Source of the DNA: CAYVBN01 sp964538565
GTDB taxonomy: Bacteria; Pseudomonadota; Alphaproteobacteria; Rhizobiales; Xanthobacteraceae
Assembly (NCBI GenBank): GCA_964538565.1
Contig: CAZIGW010000162.1
Span: forward strand, 1 to 22,092
Direction: 5' to 3'
Length of the DNA stretch: 22,092 bases
This document shows positions 7,057 to 14,638 of this stretch, one piece after another (the first letter of the stretch is position 1; each line of letters begins with the position of its first letter). Both the position numbers and the translations under genes were made by a program. Under the pieces are notes generated by a model that was given only the letters and a program-made list of their open reading frames with translations, made no database searches and was not told the origin of the DNA.

Positions 7057-7845
7057 CTACTCGTCCCGCGCGGCGAGATGTCCGCGCAGCTCGGGAGGCC
7101 CCTTGGCGTCGATCCACTCGCCCGAGCCGGAGGCGGCGCTCGGCATGCGGGCGCAGAACGTGCGCTTGAGCTCGGCGCGGGCGAAGAATTCCGAAATCGC
7201 CGGCTCGCCGTCCGCCGACATCAGGCTGAGGCGATCGAGCGCGCAGGCGACCACCGGGCGATTGACGATCTGGGCGCCCGGTTCGCAGTAGACCCCGGAG
7301 ATCCGCAGCCGCGGGCGCTCGAAGTTGCGCGCGAAGGCGAGGCAGCGCCGCTGCCGATCGGTCTGCGCTACCGTGACGTCCACGGCGCCGACCGGGCCGA
7401 ACTTGCTGTCGATGGCCGGTGCCGCGCTCGCGCGCAGGATCGTCCCGAACGCCTCGGCCGCGCCGGCCGCCTCCTGCAGCGGATCGGCAAAACGCTCGAA
7501 CTCCGAGCCCGGCCGATAGACCTCGACAGCCGCGAACGCGCCCGGGGCGTTCGGACCGCCGAACGTCATGATGTCCTTGCGGCCGCCGCCCGGCACGTGG
7601 TGGCGCACCGCATAGGCCGGTTCGGAAAGGCCGCCGATCGTGAGTGAGAAGGCCGGGTGCGGCTGGCGGACGGAGTACCATCCGGGGGCGGACGCGGGTT
7701 CCATGGCGTCACCCGCGGGGGCGGAGGCGAGGCCGACGAAGACGGCAAGCAGGCCGGCGACGCCCGACACCCCACCGAAACAGGCGATGAGGGAGACGCC
7801 GAGGGCACGAACGCCCTCGCCCGGTGGCGGTGCGACCCGGTCCAT
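7057..7845 (-). CDS. Membrane-anchored protein of unknown function
   Basis: This is a 262-residue protein I do not recognise. Residues 14-40 form one hydrophobic segment (a signal anchor or uncleaved signal peptide), so the rest should face the periplasm. The soluble part has four cysteines (in QRRCLAF, GVYCEPG, VVACALD and KRTFCAR), enough for two disulfides. Its stop is only two bases from the stop of the convergent HxlR gene, so the 3' ends would overlap in transcripts. It is divergent from asd across about 115 bases. Codon usage is like its neighbours, so it looks like a real, resident gene. Confidence 0.75.
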   Translation of the reverse strand: MDRVAPPPGEGVRALGVSLIACFGGVSGVAGLLAVFVGLASAPAGDAMEPASAPGWYSVRQPHPAFSLTIGGLSEPAYAVRHHVPGGGRKDIMTFGGPNAPGAFAAVEVYRPGSEFERFADPLQEAAGAAEAFGTILRASAAPAIDSKFGPVGAVDVTVAQTDRQRRCLAFARNFERPRLRISGVYCEPGAQIVNRPVVACALDRLSLMSADGEPAISEFFARAELKRTFCARMPSAASGSGEWIDAKGPPELRGHLAARDE

Positions 7846-7868
7846 AGTCGATCTCGCGCAGAGTGACG

Positions 7869-7897
7869 TTGTCTTGTCGCGATTTCTCGCTTAGAAG
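7869..7897 (+). promoter_or_regulatory. Candidate promoter for asd
   Basis: TTGTCT at 7869-7874 and TAGAAG at 7892-7897 are separated by exactly 17 bases. Each matches four of six positions of the housekeeping sigma consensus. The start of transcription would fall near 7904, giving a leader of about 55 bases for asd. The evidence is pattern only. Confidence 0.35.
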
Positions 7898-7903
7898 CGC
7901 TTC

Positions 7904-7944
7904 CGTTCCGGTTTTCGGTCGGATGCCGCCCGGACGATTTTTTT
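7904..7944 (+). promoter_or_regulatory. Hairpin with T-run in the asd leader (possible attenuator)
   Basis: CG-t-TCCGG at 7904-7911 can pair with CCGGACG at 7930-7936 (seven pairs, one bulged T, 18-base loop), followed one base later by seven Ts at 7938-7944. This has the shape of an intrinsic terminator, yet it sits just before the asd ribosome binding site GGAGAG (7948-7953). No plus-strand gene immediately upstream needs terminating. It could act as an attenuator, or the T-run could simply be an unstructured translation enhancer. Confidence 0.35.
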
Positions 7945-7959
7945 CTCGGAGAGTCAACA

Positions 7960-8994
7960 ATGGGTTACAAGGTCGCGGTCGTCGGCGCCACCGGCAATGT
8001 GGGCCGCGAAATGCTCGGAATCCTCGCCGAACGCGCCTTTCCGGCCGACGAGGTGGTGGCGCTCGCCTCGCGGCGCAGCCAGGGGGTCGAGGTTTCCTTC
8101 GGGGATCAGACCCTGAAGGTCCGGGCGCTCGAGCACCAGGACTTCTCCGATATCGACATCTGCCTGATGTCGGCGGGTTCCGCCGTGTCGAAGGAATGGT
8201 CGCCGAGAATTGCCGCCGCCGGCGCGGTGGTGATCGACAATTCCTCGTGCTGGCGCTACGACGCCGACGTGCCGCTCGTCGTCCCGGAAGTGAACGCCGA
8301 CGCGCTCGCCGGCTTCCGCAAGAAGAACATCATCGCCAATCCCAACTGTTCGACCGCGCAGCTCGTCGTCGCGCTCAAGCCGCTGCACGACCGGGCGAAG
8401 ATCAAGCGCGTGGTGGTGGCGACCTATCAGTCGGTTTCCGGCGCCGGCAAGGACGCGATGGACGAATTGTTCAGCCAGACGCGCGCCGTCTACGTCACCG
8501 ATCCGATCGAGCCGAAGAAGTTTCCCAAGCGCATCGCCTTCAACCTGATCCCGCAGATCGACGTGTTCATGGAGGACGGGTACACGAAGGAAGAATGGAA
8601 GATGGTGGTCGAGACCAAGAAGATTCTCGATCCCAAGATCAAGTTGGTCGCAACCTGCGTGCGCGTGCCGGTCTTCATCGGCCATTCGGAAGCGGTGAAC
8701 ATCGAGTTCGAGAACCCGATCACCGCCGACGAGGCGCGCGACATCCTGCGCAACGCCCCGGGCTGCCTCGTCATCGACAAGCACGAGCCGGGCGGTTACG
8801 TCACGCCCTACGAATCGGCCGGCGAGGACGCGACCTACATCAGCCGCGTGCGCGAGGACGCGACGGTCGAGAACGGCCTCGTGCTGTGGTGCGTGTCCGA
8901 CAACCTGCGCAAGGGGGCGGCGCTCAACGCGATCCAGATCGCCGAGTGCCTGATCAACCGCAAGCTCATCAGCGCCAAGAAAAAGGCGGCGTAG
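7960..8994 (+). CDS. asd: Aspartate-semialdehyde dehydrogenase
   Basis: Asd reduces L-aspartyl-4-phosphate to L-aspartate 4-semialdehyde with NADPH, the branch point to lysine/diaminopimelate, threonine and methionine. The 344-residue length is normal. The nucleotide-binding motif GATGNVG is at residues 9-15 and the catalytic Cys is C130 in NPNCSTAQ. Further family segments are MSAGSAVSKEW, IDNSSCWRYDADVPLVVPEVN and RVPVFIGHSEAVNIEF, which holds the catalytic His. A GGAGAG ribosome binding site precedes the ATG. In related genomes asd often lies near leuB; here five unrelated genes or gene pairs lie between them. Confidence 0.98.
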   Translation: MGYKVAVVGATGNVGREMLGILAERAFPADEVVALASRRSQGVEVSFGDQTLKVRALEHQDFSDIDICLMSAGSAVSKEWSPRIAAAGAVVIDNSSCWRYDADVPLVVPEVNADALAGFRKKNIIANPNCSTAQLVVALKPLHDRAKIKRVVVATYQSVSGAGKDAMDELFSQTRAVYVTDPIEPKKFPKRIAFNLIPQIDVFMEDGYTKEEWKMVVETKKILDPKIKLVATCVRVPVFIGHSEAVNIEFENPITADEARDILRNAPGCLVIDKHEPGGYVTPYESAGEDATYISRVREDATVENGLVLWCVSDNLRKGAALNAIQIAECLINRKLISAKKKAA

Positions 8995-9000
8995 CGCGAC

Positions 9001-9022
9001 GGGAACAGTCGAGTTTGTTCCC
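9001..9022 (+). terminator. Candidate terminator hairpin after asd
   Basis: GGGAACA (9001-9007) and TGTTCCC (9016-9022) are a perfect seven-base inverted repeat around an eight-base loop, starting six bases after the asd stop. There is no T-tract after it, so it may slow polymerase or stabilise the mRNA end rather than terminate by itself. Confidence 0.35.
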
Positions 9023-9059
9023 TGCCGCCTGACGACCCGACTGCGAGGACGCCACAAGG

Positions 9060-9168
9060 CCTTCCCTTGCGGAGAAGGGTGAGGAGGGGTCTGCTTCCGC
9101 TCGCCCGCTCCCAGAATGCCCCCCTCGCGGCGCTTCGCGCCGACCTCCCTCCGCAAGGGGGAGATGAC
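9060..9168. repeat. Palindromic intergenic repeat, copy A
   Basis: The left arm CCCTTGCGGAG (9064-9074) is the exact reverse complement of CTCCGCAAGGG (9149-9159). Between them, at 9128-9142, lies a small hairpin CGGCGC-ttc-GCGCCG. The right part (hairpin, then a CCTC/CCC-rich strand, CGCAAGGGGG and TGA) is shared with copies at about 11180-11236 and 13046-13100. It lies between convergent asd and the DUF429 gene. It resembles the RIME-type mosaic palindromes known from rhizobia, but I cannot assign a named family. Confidence 0.6.
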
Positions 9169-9246
9169 GATCAGAGCGAAGCACAGAGCGGCTCAAGTCT
9201 GCTGAGTGCAATCGTTCACATTGTTGCCGAGACGCGAGAGACGGGC

Positions 9247-9972
9247 TCACGCCCAGATCGCGATCGCCAGTCCGTGCTCGTCGCGCCCCGGCGGATCGGG
9301 AAACGGCCGCGCCAGCCCCGCATCGATCCGCTGCGCCATGACCGCGCAGGCGAGCGCGTCGAGCAGATCGTCCGCGCCGGCCCCGCACGGCGGGGCCGCC
9401 TCGAGCACGGCGGCGGAGAGGCCGGCGGCGCGCAGCAGATCCCGGCGCAGCGCCAGGCCAGCTCCGTACGGCGTTCCCTTGATCTTCTTCGGCTCGGCGA
9501 GCGGGCGCTCGCCATTGAGCCGCCAGAAGGCGACCTCCGGATGCGTTTCGTAGACTCGCTTCCCGAGCGAAGCATCCGACCGCAGCAGCGCGTCGACCTC
9601 GCAGATCTTCGGGGCGATCGCGAACAGCTGGCGCGACACCTTGCGCGCAGGCTCCGACGTCTGAAGTGCGATCCGGCAGGCTTGGCGATAGTCCGGCGCC
9701 CAAACCGCGCGGCGCGACGGCACCGAGAAGACCGAGGACTGCCGCCCGCCGAGCAACGGCCGCACGGCAGCTTCCGGCCCGCGCCCGCCGGGCCCGAGGC
9801 GCTGCGGCAGGCCGATCGGAATGTCGACGGCGACCACCGCGGGGTCTTCCGGCGCCGTGAGCACATCGGCGAAGCGCGGCACCACGCGCACGCGGGTCTC
9901 GCGGCTGTCGCCGCGCACGAAGGCGGCGATCCACCCTGCCCGGCAGCCGTCGACGCCCACGACCCAATCCAA
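9247..9972 (-). CDS. DUF429 family protein (predicted RNase H-like fold)
   Basis: This 241-residue protein matches DUF429. It begins with VVGVDGCRAGW (D8), followed by VAVDIPIGLP, then YETHPEVAFWRLNG near the middle and GADDLLDALACAVMA near the C-terminus. These acidic motifs fit a metal-dependent RNase H-like fold, and the family is often annotated as a predicted nuclease without experimental proof. The start is a TTG at 9972, supported by a strong AGGAGGGA ribosome binding site four to five bases before it. It is divergent from the CitE-like gene and convergent with asd, with a palindromic repeat in the convergent gap. Confidence 0.88.
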   Translation of the reverse strand: MDWVVGVDGCRAGWIAAFVRGDSRETRVRVVPRFADVLTAPEDPAVVAVDIPIGLPQRLGPGGRGPEAAVRPLLGGRQSSVFSVPSRRAVWAPDYRQACRIALQTSEPARKVSRQLFAIAPKICEVDALLRSDASLGKRVYETHPEVAFWRLNGERPLAEPKKIKGTPYGAGLALRRDLLRAAGLSAAVLEAAPPCGAGADDLLDALACAVMAQRIDAGLARPFPDPPGRDEHGLAIAIWA

Positions 9973-10116
9973 CCGCTCCCTCCTGCCTGCAAAGGAAAGC
10001 TAGAGCTGCTCGGCTTTCATGTGCAATGATCCGCGTACCCCCGCCGTCCGCCCGACCCATCCCGCGCCGCACGGACGCCGGGCGGATCGATACACTGGCC
10101 GGCCGGGAGCCCTGCC

Positions 10117-10998
10117 ATGACCATTCGCCCGCGCCGCAGCGTCCTCTACATGCCCGGGTCGAACGCCCGCGCGCTCGAAAAGGCCAGGACGCTCGCGGCG
10201 GACGCGCTCATCTTCGACCTCGAGGACGCGGTCGCGCCGGACGCCAAGGAACTCGCGCGCCGGCAGGTCGCGCAGGCGGTGAAGGCCGGCGGCTACGGGC
10301 CGCGCGAGGTCATCGTCCGCATCAACGGGCTCGACACGCCGTGGTGGCTCGACGACCTCGCGGCGGCGGCCGGCGCGCATCCGGACGGCATTCTCGTGCC
10401 GAAAGTATCGACCCCGGGTCATCTCTCCGACGTCGCCGAACGGCTGGTCGACATCGCGGCCGACCAGAAGATCCGCGTGTGGGCCATGATGGAAACGCCG
10501 CTCGCCGTGCTCAACGTGCGCGAGATCGCCGCCGCGGCGCTCGACAGGGAAACGCGGCTTGCGGGCTTCGTGCTGGGAACGAACGACCTTGCCAAGGAAA
10601 CGCGCGCGCGCCTCACGCCGGGCCGTCCCGCCATGCTGCCGTGGCTTTCGACCTGCATCGCGGCCGCCCGCGCCTATGGCATCGACGTGCTCGACGGCGT
10701 CTACAACGACGTTGCGGACGCGGAGGGATTCGCGCGCGAATGCGCCCAGGCGCGCGACCTCGGCTTCGACGGCAAGACGCTGATCCACCCGGACCAGATC
10801 GCGCCGTGCAACGCCGCCTTCTCGCCCACCCCCGAGGAGATCGAGCAGGCGCGCCACATCATCGCGGCGTTCGACCGGCCGGAGAACCGCAACAAGGGCG
10901 TGGTGCAGATCGAGGGACGCATGGTGGAGCGCATGCACGCCGACATCGCCCGGCGCACGATGGCGATCGCCGAGGCGATCGCGCAACGCTCGAACTGA
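10117..10998 (+). CDS. CoA-ester lyase of the HpcH/HpaI aldolase - CitE family
   Basis: This 293-residue TIM-barrel protein starts with RSVLYMPGSNARALEKA and carries IFDLEDAVAPDAK (D34, E36, D37), R68 in VIVRING, the metal-binding E126 in WAMMETPLAVLN, and D157 in LGTNDLAKE. The C-terminal part has DGKTLIHPDQI and ends with a helical lid region. Family members cleave or form malyl-CoA, beta-methylmalyl-CoA or citramalyl-CoA, or hydrolyse (3S)-malyl-CoA. No citrate lyase alpha or gamma subunit is nearby, so a stand-alone CoA-ester lyase or thioesterase is more likely than true citrate lyase. A GGGAG ribosome binding site precedes the ATG by about seven bases. The exact substrate cannot be read from the sequence. 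Confidence 0.9.
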   Translation: MTIRPRRSVLYMPGSNARALEKARTLAADALIFDLEDAVAPDAKELARRQVAQAVKAGGYGPREVIVRINGLDTPWWLDDLAAAAGAHPDGILVPKVSTPGHLSDVAERLVDIAADQKIRVWAMMETPLAVLNVREIAAAALDRETRLAGFVLGTNDLAKETRARLTPGRPAMLPWLSTCIAAARAYGIDVLDGVYNDVADAEGFARECAQARDLGFDGKTLIHPDQIAPCNAAFSPTPEEIEQARHIIAAFDRPENRNKGVVQIEGRMVERMHADIARRTMAIAEAIAQRSN

Positions 10999-11348
10999 TG
11001 CGCGACTTGGCGATGAGAGCTGAGGTTCGACGTGCGCATGCAGTGCCGAAACGCGAGGCGCGTTCCCCCTGGCGGAGAGGGTCAGGGAAGGGCGCTCGGT
11101 TCGACCAAGATGTTTGCCGAAGTCTTGGCCGGCACGATCCTCGACAGGTCGGGTCGGCGGGATCATGCGCCTGCAGGGTTCACCTCCCTCCCGGCGCGCA
11201 TGCACGCGCCGGCCTCCCCCGCAAGGGGGGAAGGTGACAGCGGTTACCCGAATTTCCGAATCCGATATTGCCGAGCGTCACGCTTTGCGTCGGCAGCGCT
11301 CGTCTCGGCCTGTTTCGCCATGCCCCTGACAAACGGCAACGCCTGGGC
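10999..11348. other. 350-base gene-free convergent region between the CitE-like gene and leuD
   Basis: No open frame here has a ribosome binding site and convincing codon use. The region contains palindromic repeat copy B and little else I can interpret. The last 110 bases, next to the leuD stop, show no clear intrinsic terminator. Confidence 0.6.
11065..11236. repeat. Palindromic intergenic repeat, copy B
   Basis: The left part (11065-11092) carries GGCGGAGAGGGTCAGGG, similar to GCGGAGAAGGGTGAGG in copy A. The right part has a perfect eight-pair hairpin, CCGGCGCG (11191-11198) with CGCGCCGG (11205-11212), then CCTCCCCC-GCAA-GGGGGG (11213-11230) and AAGGTGA. The hairpin stems differ in sequence from copies A and C but keep pairing. 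About 85 bases of unrelated sequence separate left and right parts. It lies between convergent genes. Confidence 0.55.
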
Positions 11349-11954
11349 TCACGCCCACGGGCGCGCGACGCTCGCCTTCTGCTCGTAGCTGTCGATCTTC
11401 TGGCTCTTGACCATGGTGAGACCGATGTCGTCGAGGCCGTTGAGCAGGCAGTGCTTGCGGAACGGATCGATGTCGAACTTGACGACGCCGCCGTCGGGAC
11501 CGCGGATTTCCTGCTTCTCGAGATCGACCGTGAGCGTGGCGTTGGCGCCGCGGTCAGCGTCCTCGAACAGCTTCTCGAGATCCTCCGGCGAGACCTTGAT
11601 CGGCAGGATGCCGTTCTTGAAGCAGTTGTTGTAGAAGATGTCGGCGAACGAGGTCGAGATCACGCAGCGGATGCCGAAATCGAGCAGCGCCCACGGCGCG
11701 TGTTCGCGCGAGGAGCCGCAGCCGAAGTTGTCGTCGGCGACGAGGATCTTGGCGTTGCGGTAGGCCGGCTTGTTGAGGACGAAATCCTTGTTCTCCGAGC
11801 CGTCCGGATTGTAGCGCATCTCGGAAAACAGCCCGGTGCCGAGGCCGGTGCGCTTGATCGTCTTGAGGTACTGCTTCGGGATGATCATGTCGGTGTCGAC
11901 GTTGATCATCCGCAGGGGCGCCGCGACGCCTTCGAGCACCGTGAATTTTTCCAT
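11349..11954 (-). CDS. leuD: 3-isopropylmalate dehydratase small subunit
   Basis: LeuD is the small subunit of isopropylmalate isomerase; with LeuC it converts 2-isopropylmalate to 3-isopropylmalate in leucine synthesis. The 201-residue protein starts MEKFTVLEG and has the swivel-domain motifs NVDTDMIIPKQYL, DDNFGCGSSREHAPWAL and FADIFYNNCFKNGILPI. The ATG at 11954 follows an AAGGAGACGAGCA ribosome binding site; the longer open frame upstream is not supported. It lies 97 bases downstream of the zincin-like gene on the same strand, so they may share a transcript, and is separated from leuC by two unrelated genes. Confidence 0.97.
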   Translation of the reverse strand: MEKFTVLEGVAAPLRMINVDTDMIIPKQYLKTIKRTGLGTGLFSEMRYNPDGSENKDFVLNKPAYRNAKILVADDNFGCGSSREHAPWALLDFGIRCVISTSFADIFYNNCFKNGILPIKVSPEDLEKLFEDADRGANATLTVDLEKQEIRGPDGGVVKFDIDPFRKHCLLNGLDDIGLTMVKSQKIDSYEQKASVARPWA

Positions 11955-12051
11955 TGCTCGTCTCCTTGCCGCCGCGCCTGCCGGACACGGCAACCGTTTG
12001 GTCATGGCCCGTTGCGGCACCCGGGTCAAGCCCGCGGCCCTCTGGACCGGT

Positions 12052-12480
12052 TCAGTCCGCGGCCCGTTCGATCGCCTCCATGTCGGCGTCGGACAGTCCG
12101 AAGTGGTGGCCGATCTCGTGCACCAGCACGTGCGCGATGACGGCTCCGAGCGTCTCGTCGTTCTCGGCCCAATAGTCGAGGATCGGGCGGCGATAGAGCC
12201 AGACGAGGTTCGGCATCTGGGCCGGCGCGCTTTCCGATTGGAACGGCACGCCGACGCCCTGGAACAGGCCCATGAGATCGAGGGGGTCGTCGATCCCCAT
12301 CTCGTCGAGGACCTCGTCCTCGGGAAAATCCTCGACGCGGATCACCAGATTGTCGCACAGCGCGCGGAATTTGGGCGGCAGCGCGCGAAAGACCTCGACG
12401 GCGATGGCCTCGAACTCCGCGAGCGAGGGGGCGCGCAGCGGACGCCAGGCGAGCGGATCGGGAAACGTCGGTTCGGCCAT
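12052..12480 (-). CDS. Zincin-like metallopeptidase family protein
   Basis: This 142-residue protein has the small zincin fold signature H121-E-I-G-H125-H-F-G-L-S-D131 near its C-terminus, which is an HExxH zinc site with a downstream Asp as in the COG3824/DUF1025 family. The N-terminal half contains ALPPKFRALCDNLVIRVEDFP and LLGLFQG-like sequence (DLMGLFQGVG). Proteolytic activity has not been demonstrated for this family to my knowledge, and the fold may bind metal for another purpose. The ATG at 12480 starts MAEPTFPDPLAW; a longer upstream frame looks non-coding. It is divergent from the small secreted gene at 12623 and lies upstream of leuD on the same strand. Confidence 0.85.
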   Translation of the reverse strand: MAEPTFPDPLAWRPLRAPSLAEFEAIAVEVFRALPPKFRALCDNLVIRVEDFPEDEVLDEMGIDDPLDLMGLFQGVGVPFQSESAPAQMPNLVWLYRRPILDYWAENDETLGAVIAHVLVHEIGHHFGLSDADMEAIERAAD

Positions 12481-12622
12481 GACGCTACGACTCCGATGCC
12501 GGCGCGCGAGCGCGCGGCCGACGCACGTTCGGGTCGACGCTCGCGGCTGGCGCGTTCGCGGTTGACGGCGGCGCGCCGATGGGCGAGCGTGGCCGGGTTC
12601 GATCGGCGCGCGGAGATCGACG

Positions 12623-12886
12623 ATGCACAAGACGGCAATCCTCATCCTGGCGATCGGCCTCGTGGCGGTATTGGTCGACGCAGGACCGGCGGCCGCGCAG
12701 GCGAATTCGGTCGCAAACTCCGACGCCGCGGCGCAGCGCCGCGCGCAACGGACGGCGCGCACGCGGATCGAGGTGCGGCCGACGCGGCGGTTCTACCGCC
12801 AGTGCGAAGCCTGGCTCGCGCCCGAGGCACGCCCGAGCGGCACCGTCATCACCCCGCAGATGCGCTGCCGGTGGGCGGTGCGTTAG
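12623..12886 (+). CDS. Small secreted protein with two cysteines
   Basis: This 87-residue protein has a clear Sec signal peptide (MHKTAILILAIGLVAVLV, cleavage near AAAQA) and a mature part of about 60 residues. The mature part has a basic RRAQRTARTRIEV stretch and two cysteines (RQCEAW and MRCRWAVR) that could form one disulfide. The C-terminal pattern, Y-R-Q-C through P-x-M-R-C-R-W, is a type I associate with small Hyphomicrobiales proteins of unknown function. A GGAG ribosome binding site lies seven bases before the ATG. It splits leuC from the zincin-leuD pair. Confidence 0.75.
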   Translation: MHKTAILILAIGLVAVLVDAGPAAAQANSVANSDAAAQRRAQRTARTRIEVRPTRRFYRQCEAWLAPEARPSGTVITPQMRCRWAVR

Positions 12887-12940
12887 CGGCGAACGCGGTC
12901 CGTGCCACCGTTCAAACGAGTTCGCGCGGACGATCTCCTT

Positions 12941-13100
12941 TGCCTCTCCCACAGGGAGTGGCCGGCGAGCGAGCCGGGCGACGGGCTCCTTCCCTTGATC
13001 TCTGTGACGCAAGAACGCTCCGTTCACCGAATGCTTCGACTTGCGCCCCCTCACCCGGCGCCTTCCGGGCGCCGACCTCTCCCCGCCGGGGAGTGGTGAA
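12941..13100. repeat. Palindromic intergenic repeat, copy C
   Basis: The left part has a short hairpin CTCCC-aca-GGGAG (12946-12958). The right part has CGGCGCC (13056-13062) pairing with GGCGCCG (13068-13074), then a second hairpin CTCCCC-gcc-GGGGAG (13079-13093) and TGGTGAA. The order hairpin, ACCTC/CCC strand, CGC, GGGG-AG, TGA is the same as in copies A and B. It fills most of the gap between the small secreted gene and the convergent 3' end of leuC. Confidence 0.6.
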
Positions 13101-13135
13101 GAGGGGGTTGCCGGTCGCAGCCACGCTCCCGGACG

Positions 13136-14539
13136 TCAGCCCCAGTCCCGCACGTCGACGAAATGGCCGGCGACGGCGGCCGCCGCGGCCATCGCGGGCG
13201 ACACCAGATGGGTGCGCCCGCGGTAGCCCTGCCGGCCCTCGAAGTTGCGGTTCGAGGTCGAGGCGCAGCGCTCGCCCGGCGCGAGCTTGTCGGGATTCAT
13301 GGCGAGGCACATCGAACAGCCGGGTTCGCGCCACTCGAAGCCCGCCGCGGTGAAGATCTTGTGCAGGCCTTCCGCCTCGGCCTGCTCCTTCACGAGGCCG
13401 GAGCCCGGCACGATCATCGCGTTCACATTGGGATTGACGGACTTGCCCTGCACCACGCGCGCGACCTCGCGCAGGTCCTCGATGCGCGCGTTGGTGCACG
13501 AGCCGATGAACACGCGGTTGACCGCGATGTCGGTGATGCGCTCGCCACCCTTGAGGCCCATGTACTCGAGCGCGCGTTCCGCCGCGCGGCGCTTGTGCTC
13601 GTCGGCGATCTCGGAGAGGACCGGCACGCGGCCCGTCACCGCCACCACCTGCTCGGGGCTCGTGCCCCAGGTGACGAGCGGCGGCAGCTTCGCCGCGTCG
13701 AGCTTGACCTCGCGGTCGAAGAACGCGCCGTCGTCGGAATGCAGCGTCTCCCAGTAGCGCATCGCCTGGTCCCAGGCAGCGCCCTTCGGGGCCTTGGGGC
13801 GGTCCTTCAGGTACGCGAAGGTCTTCTCGTCGGGCGCCACCATGCCGGCGCGCGCGCCGGCCTCGATCGACATGTTGCAGATCGTCATGCGGCCTTCGAG
13901 CGAGAGCGCGCGGATCGCCTCGCCGGCGTATTCGATCGTGCTGCCGGTGCCGCCGGCGGTGCCGATCTCGCCGATGATCGCCAGGATGATGTCCTTGGCG
14001 GTGACGCCGGCCGGCAGCTTGCCGTCGACCGTCACGCGCATGTTCTTCGCCTTGGTCTGGATCAGCGTCTGGGTGGCGAGCACGTGCTCGACCTCGGAGG
14101 TGCCGATCCCGTAGGCGAGCGCCCCGAAGGCGCCGTGCGTCGCCGTGTGGCTGTCGCCGCACACGATCGTGGTGCCCGGCAGGGTGAACCCCTGCTCCGG
14201 TCCGATGATGTGGACGATGCCCTGCCGCTTGTCGAATTCGTCGTAGTACTCGATGCCGAAGTCGCGCGCGTTCTCGGCGAGGGCCGCGATCTGCGCGGCG
14301 CTCTCCGGATCCTCGTTTGGCTTGCTGCGGTCGGTGGTCGGCACGTTGTGGTCGACGACGGCGAGCGTCTTCTCCGGCGCGCGCACCTTGCGGCCCGCCA
14401 GACGCAATCCCTCGAACGCCTGCGGGCTCGTCACCTCGTGCACGAGATGACGATCGATGTAGATGAGGCAGGTGCCGTCGGCCTGTTCGTCGACCAGATG
14501 GTCGTCCCAGATCTTGTCGTAGAGCGTGCGCGGTTTCAT
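13136..14539 (-). CDS. leuC: 3-isopropylmalate dehydratase large subunit
   Basis: LeuC carries the [4Fe-4S] cluster of isopropylmalate isomerase and works with LeuD. The 467-residue length is normal. Cluster cysteines are C348 (GSCTNAR), C408 and C411 (GCSMCLAMN), matching the family spacing. Other motifs are YIDRHLVHEVTSPQAF, DHNVPTT, CGDSHTATHGAFGALA and EYAGEAI. The start at 14539 (MKPRTLYDKIWDD) fits the family, though only a weak GGAAC ribosome binding site precedes it. It lies downstream of rplS on the same strand with a 334-base gap, so it probably has its own promoter. No leucine-rich leader peptide is visible. Confidence 0.98.
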   Translation of the reverse strand: MKPRTLYDKIWDDHLVDEQADGTCLIYIDRHLVHEVTSPQAFEGLRLAGRKVRAPEKTLAVVDHNVPTTDRSKPNEDPESAAQIAALAENARDFGIEYYDEFDKRQGIVHIIGPEQGFTLPGTTIVCGDSHTATHGAFGALAYGIGTSEVEHVLATQTLIQTKAKNMRVTVDGKLPAGVTAKDIILAIIGEIGTAGGTGSTIEYAGEAIRALSLEGRMTICNMSIEAGARAGMVAPDEKTFAYLKDRPKAPKGAAWDQAMRYWETLHSDDGAFFDREVKLDAAKLPPLVTWGTSPEQVVAVTGRVPVLSEIADEHKRRAAERALEYMGLKGGERITDIAVNRVFIGSCTNARIEDLREVARVVQGKSVNPNVNAMIVPGSGLVKEQAEAEGLHKIFTAAGFEWREPGCSMCLAMNPDKLAPGERCASTSNRNFEGRQGYRGRTHLVSPAMAAAAAVAGHFVDVRDWG

Positions 14540-14638
14540 GGGCGATGTTCCGATGGAGCTGATGAGGATGTGGGCACGGCCGCCGCGCGCAGCGCGACGC
14601 GTGCCGGCCGGGCAGTCGGGCGCGCCGGCCGGGCGCGC

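Noticed and set aside
12481..12762. N-terminal extension of the zincin-like protein
   Set aside because: The added sequence is Arg/Ala-rich without family similarity, and it overlaps the start of the divergent secreted gene; the ATG at 12480 fits the family length.
14603..14634. Direct repeat GCCGGCCGGGC, two copies
   Set aside because: Short, built from the commonest GC motifs in this genome, and not part of a longer array; no sign of a CRISPR or attachment site.
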